From Nitratireductor luteus (lineage in GTDB: Bacteria; Pseudomonadota; Alphaproteobacteria; Rhizobiales; Rhizobiaceae): a stretch of 64,000 bases of DNA. The position numbers and the translations under genes were made by a program. The notes below the pieces were generated by a model, which saw only the letters and a program-made list of their open reading frames with translations, searched no databases and was not told where the DNA came from. Shown here piece by piece: positions 1-10,868 of the stretch. Where the stretch lies: positions 1-64,000 of the forward strand of contig NZ_JAOANW010000015.1 of assembly GCF_026162365.1 (NCBI RefSeq), read 5' to 3'. Position 1 is the first letter of the stretch, and each line of letters opens with the position of its first letter.

Positions 1-49
1 AACGGCCCGCAAACAAGCAGGCCACCCGGAAAAAAAACCGGATCGGTGA

Positions 50-1780
<1,731 letters not shown>

Positions 1781-1793
1781 CCTGAAACTCCTG

Positions 1794-2174
1794 TCACGCA
1801 GCTTTGTCGAACCGGCTCGGCCGGATCAAAACCTCGGCCGAAATGCCGAGCTGTTGATGCAACTGCCGGATCATCTCGATTGACAGGCCACGCTTGCGGT
1901 TGAGTACATCGGCCACCCGGTTCCGGGGGCCGATCATCGGTTCAAGGTCCTTCCGGGTGAGGCCCTGTTGCTCCATGCGAAACCTGATCGCCTCGATCGG
2001 ATCGGGCGGATCCATCGGATGATGCTTTGCCTCATAGGCGTCGATCAGGGTCGCGAACACGTCGAGACGGTCGCCCTCCGGCGTGCCGCTCTTCGCGCCC
2101 CAGAGCCGTTCGACCTCTGTGAGGGCGTCCTCGTAATCCGCTTCGGAGCGGATTGGCTTCAGGTCAGTCGCCAT
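1794..2174 (-). CDS. higA: HigA-type antitoxin, XRE helix-turn-helix
   Basis: A 126-residue antitoxin whose C-terminal half carries an XRE-type helix-turn-helix (around GLTRKDLEPMIGPRNRVADV), as in antitoxins annotated as HigA. It overlaps the end of the toxin gene by 11 nt, the toxin being first. It should neutralise the toxin and repress the operon, probably through the palindrome at 2504-2522. The pair lies between the recombinase and the defence block, a common place for an island-stabilising module. Function is inferred from family and gene order. Confidence 0.85.
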   Translation of the reverse strand: MATDLKPIRSEADYEDALTEVERLWGAKSGTPEGDRLDVFATLIDAYEAKHHPMDPPDPIEAIRFRMEQQGLTRKDLEPMIGPRNRVADVLNRKRGLSIEMIRQLHQQLGISAEVLIRPSRFDKAA

Positions 2175-2487
2175 ATTTGACCTCCGTCACATCGATCCTG
2201 TCATAAGCCTTGTGTGTGCCGATCCACTTGATCCAGATGATACCCTTCTCGAAGTCGACCGCCACCACGAGGCGGTAATCATTGCCCTTGATGTTGAAGA
2301 CGATCCGCTCGGCGCTAACGATGCTGGCCGTGGCGTAATGTCTCTTCAGATCGGCGGAACCCGCCCATTCCGCCTTGCTGACTTCATCGAACCAGGCATC
2401 GAGCGCGGCCTTCACCGCCGACTGATCCTTCTGTCCCGCGAGGCTGTCGATAAACTGCCGCAAGGTCCGGCGGGCAATGATCCTCAT
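2164..2487 (-). CDS. higB: HigB-type toxin (mRNA interferase)
   Basis: A 107-residue protein of the RelE/HigB toxin fold, expected to cleave mRNA at the ribosome. The family signature is the conserved central and C-terminal part, including FNIKGNDYRLVVAVDF and WIGTHKAYDRIDV. The start at 2487 is chosen because a GGAGAT ribosome-binding site precedes it. An upstream in-frame ATG would add twelve unlikely residues that run through the operator. It is followed directly by the antitoxin gene, in the toxin-first order typical of higBA. Confidence 0.88.
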   Translation of the reverse strand: MRIIARRTLRQFIDSLAGQKDQSAVKAALDAWFDEVSKAEWAGSADLKRHYATASIVSAERIVFNIKGNDYRLVVAVDFEKGIIWIKWIGTHKAYDRIDVTEVKYGD

Positions 2488-2503
2488 TTGATCTCCTATA
2501 GCA

Positions 2504-2522
2504 TGAGACCAAAATGGTCTCA
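2504..2522. promoter_or_regulatory. palindromic operator of higBA
   Basis: Two perfect 8-bp arms, TGAGACCA and TGGTCTCA, are separated by AAA. The site lies 17 bp upstream of the toxin start codon, where an autoregulating antitoxin would be expected to bind. The assignment to HigA is inference. Confidence 0.55.
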
Positions 2523-2589
2523 AGCGGAATATGCCGATCCCCCAGTGAGCAAATCCTCACCGGGGGACGATGCCGTCGCGCGTTGTTGC

Positions 2590-2799
2590 TTACGAGAACC
2601 CGCTGTTCGTCTTCTGTCGCGGTCCCTTTTGCTCTCTGGCTCGGGCGCGCTCGAACTGCTCGCGGGCGATCTGGCGTCCGATCAAACGGGCGAGGCGAAG
2701 CACAGCGTCATCGGAAACACAGCAAGAGTCGCCAGCCGTTTCCGCTGTCTCGGCGGGGCCGAATACCTCCATCCTGATCTTGTCCTGCGTCGCCGCCAT
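2590..2799 (-). CDS. small hypothetical protein
   Basis: A 69-residue reading frame beginning MAATQDKIRMEVFG, with a C-terminal amphipathic stretch (LRLARLIGRQIAREQFERAR). Similar short proteins with an arginine-rich 'ARxIGRQxAREQFE' helix are common hypothetical proteins in Rhizobiales islands, according to general recollection. The frame continues upstream without a stop, but the extra part has no protein-like character, so the ATG at 2799 was preferred. No clear ribosome-binding site is present. No function can be proposed. Confidence 0.4.
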   Translation of the reverse strand: MAATQDKIRMEVFGPAETAETAGDSCCVSDDAVLRLARLIGRQIAREQFERARAREQKGPRQKTNSGFS

Positions 2800-3126
2800 C
2801 GTTTCCGAAACCCGTGCCGGACATCGGCGGGATAGATAAAACGCGGTCAAAAGCTTATGAAAAGGCGGGGAGCGGACCCGTGTGGTAATCGACGGCTGTG
2901 GCGTAGAAATGGGATGGTCAGGATATTGCTCGCTGGAACGAGCAGGCTGCCTCACCATCCAACATTCGCAGGCCCTCTCGGTCCGGCAGTTAGACCGTCT
3001 CGCTTCGAGCAGGGGGCCTAATAACCAGGTCTGCTCGGATCCGGCAATAACCATAGGCAAGTGCTGTTCCGCGCCTCTATTCTGAGCTCAAGGTAAGGCG
3101 CCGCTTCAGAACGTTGTCGAAAACCG
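2800..3126. other. intergenic stretch, no gene seen
   Basis: No reading frame with convincing protein character or a Shine-Dalgarno sequence was found on either strand. The right part probably contains the promoter of the defence block that starts at 3215. Confidence 0.4.
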
Positions 3127-3141
3127 GAACGAAAAGCGAAC
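3127..3141 (+). promoter_or_regulatory. LexA-box match upstream of the defence block
   Basis: The sequence is GAAC, seven bases, then GAAC, which is the direct-repeat form bound by alphaproteobacterial LexA. It lies 74 bp upstream of the GTG start of the regulator at 3215. About two chance matches to this 8-base pattern are expected in 64 kb counting both orientations. The call rests on position and on a second, biologically expected copy at 15103. Confidence 0.4.
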
Positions 3142-3214
3142 TTATTGCTTGATCGGGCTACGGCCAAGCCGTAGACAGAGCGGGCGGATTGGTCGCTTAC
3201 GGAGAGATGATGCT

Positions 3215-3508
3215 GTGGCGAAGCGGAACAGACACTATGGCAGGATCGCAGCCGGGTTCGCCGACATGATCGCGACCACCAATGGAGATGCGGAGCGCCG
3301 TCGGGAGTATCCTCCAGTCGACGTCAAGGCCATCCGCAAGGCAAGCGGCATGACGCAGGAAGCCTTTGCCAGTACCTATGGCTTCACACTCGGGGCACTG
3401 CGCGACTGGGAGCAAGGGCGGAAGCGCCCGGAACGCACGGCTCGAATTCTGCTGCGCGTGATTGTCCACGCGCCGGACACGGTTGCCCGCGCGGCGGCAG
3501 GGTCCTGA
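3215..3508 (+). CDS. XRE/NadS-like helix-turn-helix regulator
   Basis: A 97-residue DNA-binding protein with an XRE helix-turn-helix (KAIRKASGMTQEAFASTYGF) followed by the dipeptide-rich LRDWEQGRKRPER segment typical of HigA/NadS antitoxins. The GTG at 3215 is preferred because GGAGAG lies eight bases upstream. An upstream in-frame codon at 3149 would add 22 residues. No toxin partner is seen. It is the first gene of the vsr-dcm-ATPase-Z1 run and may serve as its controller protein, as C proteins do in restriction-modification operons. That role is inference. Confidence 0.7.
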   Translation: MAKRNRHYGRIAAGFADMIATTNGDAERRREYPPVDVKAIRKASGMTQEAFASTYGFTLGALRDWEQGRKRPERTARILLRVIVHAPDTVARAAAGS

Positions 3509-3551
3509 CCATGGCTATCCTGTTTATAAACTCCGTGCGGAGCATCTGACG

Positions 3552-3968
3552 ATGGATGTCGTTTCGTCCGACCGCCGTTCGGCGATGATGGCTCGCATCC
3601 AGGGGCGGAACACGAAACCGGAGATGGTCGTGCGCAAGATCGCGCATCGCCTGGGCTATCGCTTCCGGCTGCATCGCCGCGATCTGCCTGGCTCGCCGGA
3701 CCTGGTGTTCCCTGGTCCCAAGAAGGTAGTATTCGTTCATGGGTGTTTCTGGCATAGTCATGAAGGTTGCAGATTCGCGTATAAGCCGAAGTCAAATGTC
3801 GAGTTCTGGGAAAGTAAACTTCGAAAAAACGTGGAACGCGACATCCGTGTACAGGGGGAGCTGGAATGCATGGGGTGGGATGTTCTGATCATATGGGAAT
3901 GTGAAACGGTCGACAACGACCTCGTGGTCGCGAAGCTGCGGGGGCACGTCGATCATGACCACAGCTGA
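3552..3968 (+). CDS. vsr: very short patch repair endonuclease Vsr
   Basis: A 138-residue Vsr protein. In the family it nicks 5' of the T in T:G mismatches that arise from deamination of 5-methylcytosine made by a partner methylase. Visible hallmarks are the N-terminal RSAMMARIQGRNTKPE segment, the catalytic Asp in LPGSPDLVF, the HGCFWHSHEGC zinc/active-site stretch and the conserved FW..K...N..RD region. It overlaps the methyltransferase gene by 14 nt, the expected partner arrangement. A GGAG sequence precedes the start. Confidence 0.95.
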   Translation: MDVVSSDRRSAMMARIQGRNTKPEMVVRKIAHRLGYRFRLHRRDLPGSPDLVFPGPKKVVFVHGCFWHSHEGCRFAYKPKSNVEFWESKLRKNVERDIRVQGELECMGWDVLIIWECETVDNDLVVAKLRGHVDHDHS

Positions 3969-5442
3969 GCAGCAGCAGATACGCAGGGGGAAGGTGGAAC
4001 GGCTGCGCACCGGCGCCCAACCGCGCGTGCTCGAAGTCTGTTCGGGCGCCGGCGGCCTGTCACTCGGATTACTCGCGGCGGGGTTCGAGCTGACGGCGCA
4101 TGTCGAGGTCGATCCCGAAGCAGCCGAAAGCTACGCGTTGAATTTCGGACCGGACAAAGAGCTTGATGATCCCTGGTCGATCGCCCGGAACATGGAGCGC
4201 TGCTCGGCAGAGGACCTCGTCCGTGATCTCGGCCTCAGCACGACTGCATGCGGATCGTTCGACATTCTTGCAGCGGGGCTGCCCTGTCAGGCCTTTGCCC
4301 GGATCGGGCGATCCAAGCTGCGCGCCGTCGCCGGGGAGGACGACGCTTTCCAGAAGGATCCGCGTGCCGCGCTATATCGACGTTTTCTGGAGTACGTTGC
4401 CGATACTCAGCCACTCGTCATCATCATCGAGAATGTTCCCGACATTCTGAATTTCGGCGGGCACAATGTCCCTGAAGAAATATGCGATACGCTCGAAGAG
4501 GCTGGCTACCGCACGGCATACACGATCCTCAATGCCGCCTATTATGGCGTGCCACAGGTGCGCGAGCGCCTGTTTGTGGTGGCGATCGCCGACGTGCTCG
4601 GCTGTACGCCATCGTTTCCCGAGCCGACTCATTTTCTTGAGCTGCCCCGTGGCTACGAGGGCTCGCGGCGGGTCGCGCTCAAGCATGTCGATATGGAGAG
4701 CGGCCGGTTTCACGAGATCCACAAGCCGCGCCGACAGCTCCCGAAGGCCGTCGGTGTCCGGGCGGCGCTAGGCGACCTTCCTAAGATCAAGGAGCATTTG
4801 ACCGATTCGCGTGCGATACGCAGGCGCCGGCTGGATGATGTCCTTGACTACCGAACGCCGAAGGGTGGGCTCTCAGGCTATGCAAAGCTGATGCGCAACT
4901 GGCCGGGCTTCGAGACCGTGCACGGAACCGGTGGCCATCTTGTCAGACTGACTCCCCGGGATTTTCCGATTTTTCGGCGCCTCGCGCACGGTGCAGACTA
5001 TCCGCAGGCACGGCGGCTTGCCGAGGAGCTGTTCACCGATGCCGTGAAACGGAAAAAGCTGACCGACAGCGAATCTCCGGCTTGGCTGGAGCTGCGGCAG
5101 GCTATGGTGCCACCCTATGACCCGGACAAATTCCCGAATAAATGGTGGAAAATGGACCCACTGAAGCCATCGCGGACGCTGACCGCGCATATGGGCAAGG
5201 ACACCTATTCCCACATCCACTATGACAGCTATCAAGCCCGCACCGTTTCGGTGCGCGAAGCGGCCCGGCTGCAATCATTTCCTGACGGCTTTCGCTTTGC
5301 CGGCGCGATGAACGCCGCTTTCCGGCAGATCGGCAACGCGGTTCCGCCCCTGCTCGGGTTGGCGGTTGCGAAATCGCTGAAGCGGCAGATCGACGAGGCG
5401 CTGGCGCCGGCCGAGGAGACAGACGGCCGGCAGGTTGCGTGA
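3955..5442 (+). CDS. dcm: DNA cytosine-C5 methyltransferase
   Basis: A 495-residue C5-cytosine methyltransferase. Motif I (EVCSGAGGLSLGL, about residue 25), the motif IV PCQ with catalytic Cys near residue 110, motif VI ENV, motif VIII around PQVRERLFVVA and the motif X GNAVPPLLG are all present in order, so the enzyme looks intact. A long target-recognition region lies between motifs VIII and IX. The start at 3955 places it 14 nt inside vsr. It is followed by the GHKL ATPase with a one-base stop/start overlap, indicating co-translation. The target sequence cannot be predicted. Confidence 0.95.
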   Translation: MTTAEQQQIRRGKVERLRTGAQPRVLEVCSGAGGLSLGLLAAGFELTAHVEVDPEAAESYALNFGPDKELDDPWSIARNMERCSAEDLVRDLGLSTTACGSFDILAAGLPCQAFARIGRSKLRAVAGEDDAFQKDPRAALYRRFLEYVADTQPLVIIIENVPDILNFGGHNVPEEICDTLEEAGYRTAYTILNAAYYGVPQVRERLFVVAIADVLGCTPSFPEPTHFLELPRGYEGSRRVALKHVDMESGRFHEIHKPRRQLPKAVGVRAALGDLPKIKEHLTDSRAIRRRRLDDVLDYRTPKGGLSGYAKLMRNWPGFETVHGTGGHLVRLTPRDFPIFRRLAHGADYPQARRLAEELFTDAVKRKKLTDSESPAWLELRQAMVPPYDPDKFPNKWWKMDPLKPSRTLTAHMGKDTYSHIHYDSYQARTVSVREAARLQSFPDGFRFAGAMNAAFRQIGNAVPPLLGLAVAKSLKRQIDEALAPAEETDGRQVA

Positions 5443-6983
5443 TGTGCATGAAGGGGGCGGAGGGCAAGCAGGATCTCTTCGATCATGCGCCACCGGCGGC
5501 CAGCGCTCTGCTCGAAGCGCTACGCGGGCTCGGCTATTCGACCGAAGCCGCTATTGCGGATTTGATCGATAACAGCATTGCCGCGGGCGGCCGCAAGATC
5601 AGGATCGATTTCTTCTGGCAAGGGCCGGCTTCGATCGTCCGTATCATCGATGACGGACGCGGGATGGATGACCGCACGCTGTTCGAAGCGATGCGCCCCG
5701 GTGGACGCCATCCCCTCCTTGTAAGAGATCCCGAGGATCTTGGAAGGTTCGGCCTGGGTCTCAAGACCGCATCATTGTCTCAGGGGCGTGTGCTGGCGGT
5801 CGTCTCGCGCACCGCCGGCGGCTCGGAATCGCGGCGCAGCTGGGACCTGGACTATGTCGCACAGGCCGATGAGTGGCGGCTGCTGCGGAACATCCCGGCC
5901 GATGTACAGGAACATGCGGCAATACCGGGCACAGCCTCCGGCACTGCGGTCGTGATCGGTCGACTGGACCGGCTGCTCGGCGAGGACATGCAGAGTGAGG
6001 CAGCCCGCACACGCTTTCGTTCAATCGCCCGGCGAGTGGAGCGCCACTTGGCCATGACGTTCCATAGATTTCTGGAAGGTCCACAGCCACGTCTCGAAAT
6101 CGTGATCGGAGGCGGTGACAAGGGCGCACGAATTGCGCCTTGGGATCCCTTTCTTCAGTGGCATCCGGCAACCACTCTGACGCCGGTGGAGCGGCTGGCA
6201 CATCGGAGCGGCGAGATCGAGGTCCAGGGGTTCGTTCTGCCGCACCGGGACAAGATGACCGCCGATCAGGTCGAGGAAGCGGCGGGTCCGGACGGCTGGC
6301 TCGGGCATGAAGGCTTCTTCGTCTATCGCAATCGCCGGCTGCTCGTGGCCGGGGGTTGGCTTGGCTTAGGCGCGGGACGGCGCTGGACCAGGGATGATGT
6401 CCACAGGCTGGCCCGCTTGCGCCTGGATCTCCCGAACAGCGGCGACGGCGACTGGAAGGTCGACATCCGCAAGTCGACGGCGACGCCGCCATCGACGCTT
6501 CGTCCGCGACTGCAGGGTCTTGCCGAACAGGTGCGGCGAGATGCCCGCGAAGTATTTGCGTGGCGGGGAGGACGCAGCACCAGGCAGCCGAGAGCGCCGA
6601 TTGCGAGGGTCTGGAACACTGTCGAGACCGCGCGCGGGACCGTGTACCGCATTGATCGCGCGCATCCGGCCGTCCAGCGCGCGCTCGATGCAACCGGCGC
6701 GAGTCGACGGCTTTCGGAAGAGATGCTGACCGTCATCGAAGCCGGGTTGCCCGTGCAGCGGATCTGGCTCGACGTTGCCGAGCAGGGCGATCTGCCGCCG
6801 TCGCCGGCCAGCATGCCAGCCGAGGAGGCAGCGGCGATGCAGTCACTCTACAGGCATATGAGGGAAGGACTGGGCCTGTCTGCCGCCGATGCCCGCCGCC
6901 GCCTTCTATCGATCGAACCTTTCGCAGGCTATCCCGCGGCGGTTGCCCGGATTGCCGATGAGACAACACAACGCCATGATTGA
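5442..6983 (+). CDS. MutL-like GHKL ATPase of the mza-type defence operon
   Basis: A 513-residue ATP-binding protein of the GHKL (gyrase/Hsp90/histidine kinase/MutL) fold. The N box is ADLIDNSIAAGG near residue 40, the DDGRGMD motif is near 68 and the glycine motif GRFGLGLKTAS near 101. These match the ATPase half of MutL-type proteins. There is no MutL endonuclease motif. It overlaps its neighbours on both sides. In mza-type systems (Gao et al. 2020 nomenclature MutL-Z1-DUF-AIPR) such an ATPase precedes the Z1 helicase, as here. The biochemical role in defence is not established. Confidence 0.85.
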   Translation: MCMKGAEGKQDLFDHAPPAASALLEALRGLGYSTEAAIADLIDNSIAAGGRKIRIDFFWQGPASIVRIIDDGRGMDDRTLFEAMRPGGRHPLLVRDPEDLGRFGLGLKTASLSQGRVLAVVSRTAGGSESRRSWDLDYVAQADEWRLLRNIPADVQEHAAIPGTASGTAVVIGRLDRLLGEDMQSEAARTRFRSIARRVERHLAMTFHRFLEGPQPRLEIVIGGGDKGARIAPWDPFLQWHPATTLTPVERLAHRSGEIEVQGFVLPHRDKMTADQVEEAAGPDGWLGHEGFFVYRNRRLLVAGGWLGLGAGRRWTRDDVHRLARLRLDLPNSGDGDWKVDIRKSTATPPSTLRPRLQGLAEQVRRDAREVFAWRGGRSTRQPRAPIARVWNTVETARGTVYRIDRAHPAVQRALDATGASRRLSEEMLTVIEAGLPVQRIWLDVAEQGDLPPSPASMPAEEAAAMQSLYRHMREGLGLSAADARRRLLSIEPFAGYPAAVARIADETTQRHD

Positions 6984-9864
6984 TCCAGACGCCCAGACAC
7001 AACTCCTTGAACTCGCTCAGCTCAGACTGGCGCAGCGCAATGCTGCCGAGCCGCTGTCCCGCGAGGAAATCGCTCATACGGTCGATCAGTTGCTTGCTGC
7101 CTTTCCCGAGTGGCGGGAGCGCATCTCGCTCGAGGCTGTGCTCGCGACGCTGGGCTCGCTCTTCAGCACGTTCGTTGGTGAGGAATCGGTTCTCCGCGCC
7201 CATGACAATCATACGCTGTGGCTCGACGGGCGGCGCGATCAGATCGGATGGCGCTTATGGGAGCGCTATCGCACCCATCTGATCCGCAAGCGCATGCCGC
7301 AGACCGCCATCAACGCGCTGGGACGCGTCACCGATCGCGCGTTGGAACTACTCGGCGATCCGTCTGGTTCAGGGGCGTTCAATCGTCGCGGCATGGTCGT
7401 CGGAGACGTCCAGTCGGGCAAGACCGGCAACTATACCGGGTTGGTCTGCAAGGCGGTGGATGCTGGCTACAAAGTGATCATTGTTCTCACGGGCATGAAC
7501 AATAACTTGCGCAGCCAGACCCAGATTCGCCTCGATGAAGGCTTCATCGGCAAGATCAGCGTGCCGATGGATGAAGCGACGAGCCGCTTTGTGGGTGTCG
7601 GCGAGATCGACCCGTCGGTCATTGTCGACTGGGGCACCAACCGCACGGAAAAGGGCGACTTCAATCATCGGGCGATGTCCCAGTTTGGTATCCATCCCGG
7701 TGGACGCCCGTTGCTGCTGGTCGTCAAAAAGAACGGCAGCGTGCTCAACGGCGTACTCGAATGGATTCGGTCGACCGGAAATTCGAGCGATCAGCAGGGG
7801 CCGCGATTTGCCCACATGCCGCTGCTCGTGATCGATGACGAGGCGGATCAAGCTTCGATCGACACCAAGCAGCAACGCTTCAATGGCGGGGTCGCCGATC
7901 CCGATCATCAGCCTTCGCGGATCAACGCGAGAATCCGCCAGATTCTCGGCCGGTTCGATCAGGTTTCCTATGTGGGCTATACGGCAACGCCCTTCGCCAA
8001 TATTTTTATTCATCCGGACGCGGAAACCGGAAATGAGTTCCAGGATCTCTTTCCGCGAGACTTCATCATCAACATTCCGGCACCGGAAACATATGTCGGG
8101 CCGAGCCGGCTCTTCGGCTCTTCGGTTGACGAGGAGACGGGCGAAGCTGAACCTGGCCTGCCCGCGCTGATCGAAGAAATTGACGACTATGCCGCGAGCA
8201 CAGCCCGGCGCGAGACCAGGGGCTGGATGCCACCAGTTCACAAGACAGATCACATCCCTCTCTATGATGGCCGTGATTGCGTTCCACCGTCTCTCGAACG
8301 GGCGATTGAAAGCTTCGCGCTGGTGGTCGCAGCGCGTCGGGTCCGGGGCCAAGGCCGCCAGCACAACAGCATGCTGATTCATGTCACGCGCTGGAAGGCG
8401 GTTCAGCGCAGGGTGGTGCAGCAGATCCGAGAGGCGCTGGACGCACTCACGAATGCCGTCCGCTACGGCGGCTCCGAGGGAATGCGCCCTCTCAGGAAGC
8501 GCTGGGAGGCGGATTTTGCGCCCGTGACTGCTGAGCTGGCATTGCCTGATTGCCCGCCGGTAGCATGGGAGGATGTCGAAGCGGCACTGCGCGCTACTGT
8601 GGAATCGATCCGAATCCGTGAAATCAACGGAAGCTCGGCCGATGTGCTCGACTACGAGCAGAACCGCGAAAACGGCCTGAACGTCATTGCAATCGGCGGC
8701 GACAAGCTGGCGCGTGGCCTTACACTCGAAGGCCTGTCAGTCAGCTATTTCCTGCGCGGCACCACGATGTACGACACGCTCATGCAGATGGGTCGATGGT
8801 TCGGCTACCGTCCGGGCTATCTCGACCTCTGCCGTTTGTTCACGACCGGCGACTTGGCTGAGTGGTACGAGCACATCGCGATCGCGAGCGAAGAACTTCG
8901 CCGGGAGTTCGATCGCATGGAAGCGATCCGGGCGCGGCCGATCGACTTCGGCCTGCGCGTCCGCAGTCATCCGACGCTGACTGTCACATCGCGCGCCAAG
9001 ATGCGGCATGGCACTGAACTCAGAGTCTCCTTTGCAGGGGATGTTTCGGAAACCACAGTCTTCGCAACCGACGAACGGACTCTGCAGACAAACCTCACTG
9101 CGGCGACGGATCTGATCGAGCGGCTCCAGAGCTCTGGTACCGTCTATTGGGCCAATCCGGAACAGGCACGCGAGGGTGGACGGTCGCATAGATGGGATGG
9201 GTCCCATCTATGGTCCGGGGCATCGGCGGACGCGGTACTCGGCTTTCTGGACCGGTTCAGCACACACGAGGATGCGTCGCGCGCCAGCGCCAATGTCCTG
9301 GCACGCTACATCCGGCGCCAGGTCCAGCTCGGCGAGCTCACCCGCTGGAACGTACTGCTGGTCGGCGGCGAAGGCCGTGACGAAGTGTCGATCGGCTCGA
9401 TCCGAATGAACTCGGTGCTGCGGCAACCCAAAGGCGGCTATGGCGAGACTCTGCCCTGGCTGACCATTGCGGCCGGTGATCGCTTCGTGATCCGCCGCCT
9501 CCTGAACCCACGCGACGAGGCGGTCGACATAGAGGCGGTTGCCTATGCCACGGCGATGGCGGAAACGATCGCCAATCCGCCCAAGCGTCGCCGGGCCAAT
9601 GATGAGCGCGCTCCGGCTCAACCGTCCGGGGTCTATCTGCGCCGTCAGCGGTCGCCGGAGACCGGGCTGTTACTGCTCTATCCGCTGTCCCGGCGTGCTC
9701 TGCTGGGGCCGGAGGACGCGCGGGTTGAGCACCCGTTTCTCGACGTTGCGGTCCCGCCGATCGGCATGGGGATCAGCTTCCCGGCGAGCAACCGGGCGCA
9801 GTCGGTGAGCTATGTTGTCAACAATATCTACGCTGCCGACGATGACGATGAGGGCGAGACATGA
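6976..9864 (+). CDS. Z1-domain superfamily II helicase-like protein
   Basis: A 962-residue Z1-domain protein. It has a Walker A in GDVQSGKTGNYTGL (about residue 142), the segment LTGMNNNLRSQTQIRL, a Walker B LLVIDDEADQAS near 285, YTATPFAN near 334, and the Z1 block with GDKLARGLTLEGLSVSYFLR and MQMGRWFGYRPGY. These motifs indicate a DNA-dependent ATPase/translocase. The ATG at 6976 is preferred because it overlaps the ATPase stop by only eight bases. An upstream frame extension to 6889 is less likely. It is central to the defence block and coupled to the next gene through ATGA. Confidence 0.9.
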   Translation: MIDPDAQTQLLELAQLRLAQRNAAEPLSREEIAHTVDQLLAAFPEWRERISLEAVLATLGSLFSTFVGEESVLRAHDNHTLWLDGRRDQIGWRLWERYRTHLIRKRMPQTAINALGRVTDRALELLGDPSGSGAFNRRGMVVGDVQSGKTGNYTGLVCKAVDAGYKVIIVLTGMNNNLRSQTQIRLDEGFIGKISVPMDEATSRFVGVGEIDPSVIVDWGTNRTEKGDFNHRAMSQFGIHPGGRPLLLVVKKNGSVLNGVLEWIRSTGNSSDQQGPRFAHMPLLVIDDEADQASIDTKQQRFNGGVADPDHQPSRINARIRQILGRFDQVSYVGYTATPFANIFIHPDAETGNEFQDLFPRDFIINIPAPETYVGPSRLFGSSVDEETGEAEPGLPALIEEIDDYAASTARRETRGWMPPVHKTDHIPLYDGRDCVPPSLERAIESFALVVAARRVRGQGRQHNSMLIHVTRWKAVQRRVVQQIREALDALTNAVRYGGSEGMRPLRKRWEADFAPVTAELALPDCPPVAWEDVEAALRATVESIRIREINGSSADVLDYEQNRENGLNVIAIGGDKLARGLTLEGLSVSYFLRGTTMYDTLMQMGRWFGYRPGYLDLCRLFTTGDLAEWYEHIAIASEELRREFDRMEAIRARPIDFGLRVRSHPTLTVTSRAKMRHGTELRVSFAGDVSETTVFATDERTLQTNLTAATDLIERLQSSGTVYWANPEQAREGGRSHRWDGSHLWSGASADAVLGFLDRFSTHEDASRASANVLARYIRRQVQLGELTRWNVLLVGGEGRDEVSIGSIRMNSVLRQPKGGYGETLPWLTIAAGDRFVIRRLLNPRDEAVDIEAVAYATAMAETIANPPKRRRANDERAPAQPSGVYLRRQRSPETGLLLLYPLSRRALLGPEDARVEHPFLDVAVPPIGMGISFPASNRAQSVSYVVNNIYAADDDDEGET

Positions 9865-10868
9865 CGGCGGTCGCCGAAGCCCTGACGGCACTGGAAGAGG
9901 AGGGGCGACGGGAACCGGGTTGGCATGTCCGCCGGGTTCATCCGGCTGCGCCCTGCGAGGTTCTCGCCGGTCTGCGTCAACCCGACGGCATCCCCGGGCT
10001 GCTACTTGAGGTGCCGGCTGACCAGGTTCCGCCCGATCTCGCGCTGCCGCGATCGAACGGGTTCGTTGTCGAGCCGGCGCTGCTCGGCGGCGGTCATGCC
10101 GGTGTCGTCCGCTTCTCGCTTGCGCTTACCGACCGCAGCTACGGGGCAGTCTTCACCGTGCTGTGCGAGGACGTCGCTGAAGCTGCAGCCGAGGCATCCA
10201 CGCCGCGAGCAGCCCTGAGGAACTGGACGGGGCGCCTGCACATCTGGCAGGCGTTCATGGCCAAGCACGGCAGCGGCGGGCTTTCCGACGCCGCCGTAAC
10301 CGGCCTTGTCGGCGAGCTGATATTCCTGAGGGAGGAGTTGGCAACCAGGGTCGGGCTTGGCGCCGCAATCGGGATGTGGGCGGGACCGCACGGCGAACCC
10401 AACGACTTTGCGCTACCTGGCGGGTTCGTTGAGATCAAGGCGACAACGCGACAGGCGCCCGAACTGGTCGATATCTCCAATGCCGAGCAGCTCGACGAGG
10501 GGCGTGGCCGGATTCTTCTCGGCCATGTCCGGCTGCGTTTGGATGGTGACGGTGCCACGCTTCCGCAGCTAGCAGCGGATATCCGGCGCCGCCTCGCCGA
10601 TGAGGCACCGCACCGGATCGCCGATTTCGATGGCCGGCTGCTCGCGGCAGGCTATCTGGTCACCCATGACGATCTCTATACCCGAGCCTATCGCCGTGAT
10701 CGGCTCGATCTGTTCGATGTCACAGGCACGTTTCCAAGATTGACGCGATCCGAGCTTAGGGCCGGAATACGGACGTGCAGCTACACGATCGAGCTGTCGG
10801 CCTGCGCGCCCTTCGTCGTCGGGTCTGCCGTGCTCGACTCCATTGCGGAGGACAGCGCAGTTGGCTGA
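9861..10868 (+). CDS. PD-(D/E)XK motif protein (DUF4420-like)
   Basis: A 335-residue protein with a nuclease-type PD-(D/E)XK core: the Asp in EPNDFALPGG and Glu-x-Lys in FVEIKATTR at about residues 183-192, preceded by a conserved GLVGELIFLREEL helix. This arrangement matches the 'PD-(D/E)XK motif protein' family that sits between Z1 and AIPR genes. It begins with ATGA overlapping the Z1 stop. It is a candidate nuclease subunit of the system. Cleavage activity is inferred from the motif only. Confidence 0.82.
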   Translation: MTAVAEALTALEEEGRREPGWHVRRVHPAAPCEVLAGLRQPDGIPGLLLEVPADQVPPDLALPRSNGFVVEPALLGGGHAGVVRFSLALTDRSYGAVFTVLCEDVAEAAAEASTPRAALRNWTGRLHIWQAFMAKHGSGGLSDAAVTGLVGELIFLREELATRVGLGAAIGMWAGPHGEPNDFALPGGFVEIKATTRQAPELVDISNAEQLDEGRGRILLGHVRLRLDGDGATLPQLAADIRRRLADEAPHRIADFDGRLLAAGYLVTHDDLYTRAYRRDRLDLFDVTGTFPRLTRSELRAGIRTCSYTIELSACAPFVVGSAVLDSIAEDSAVG

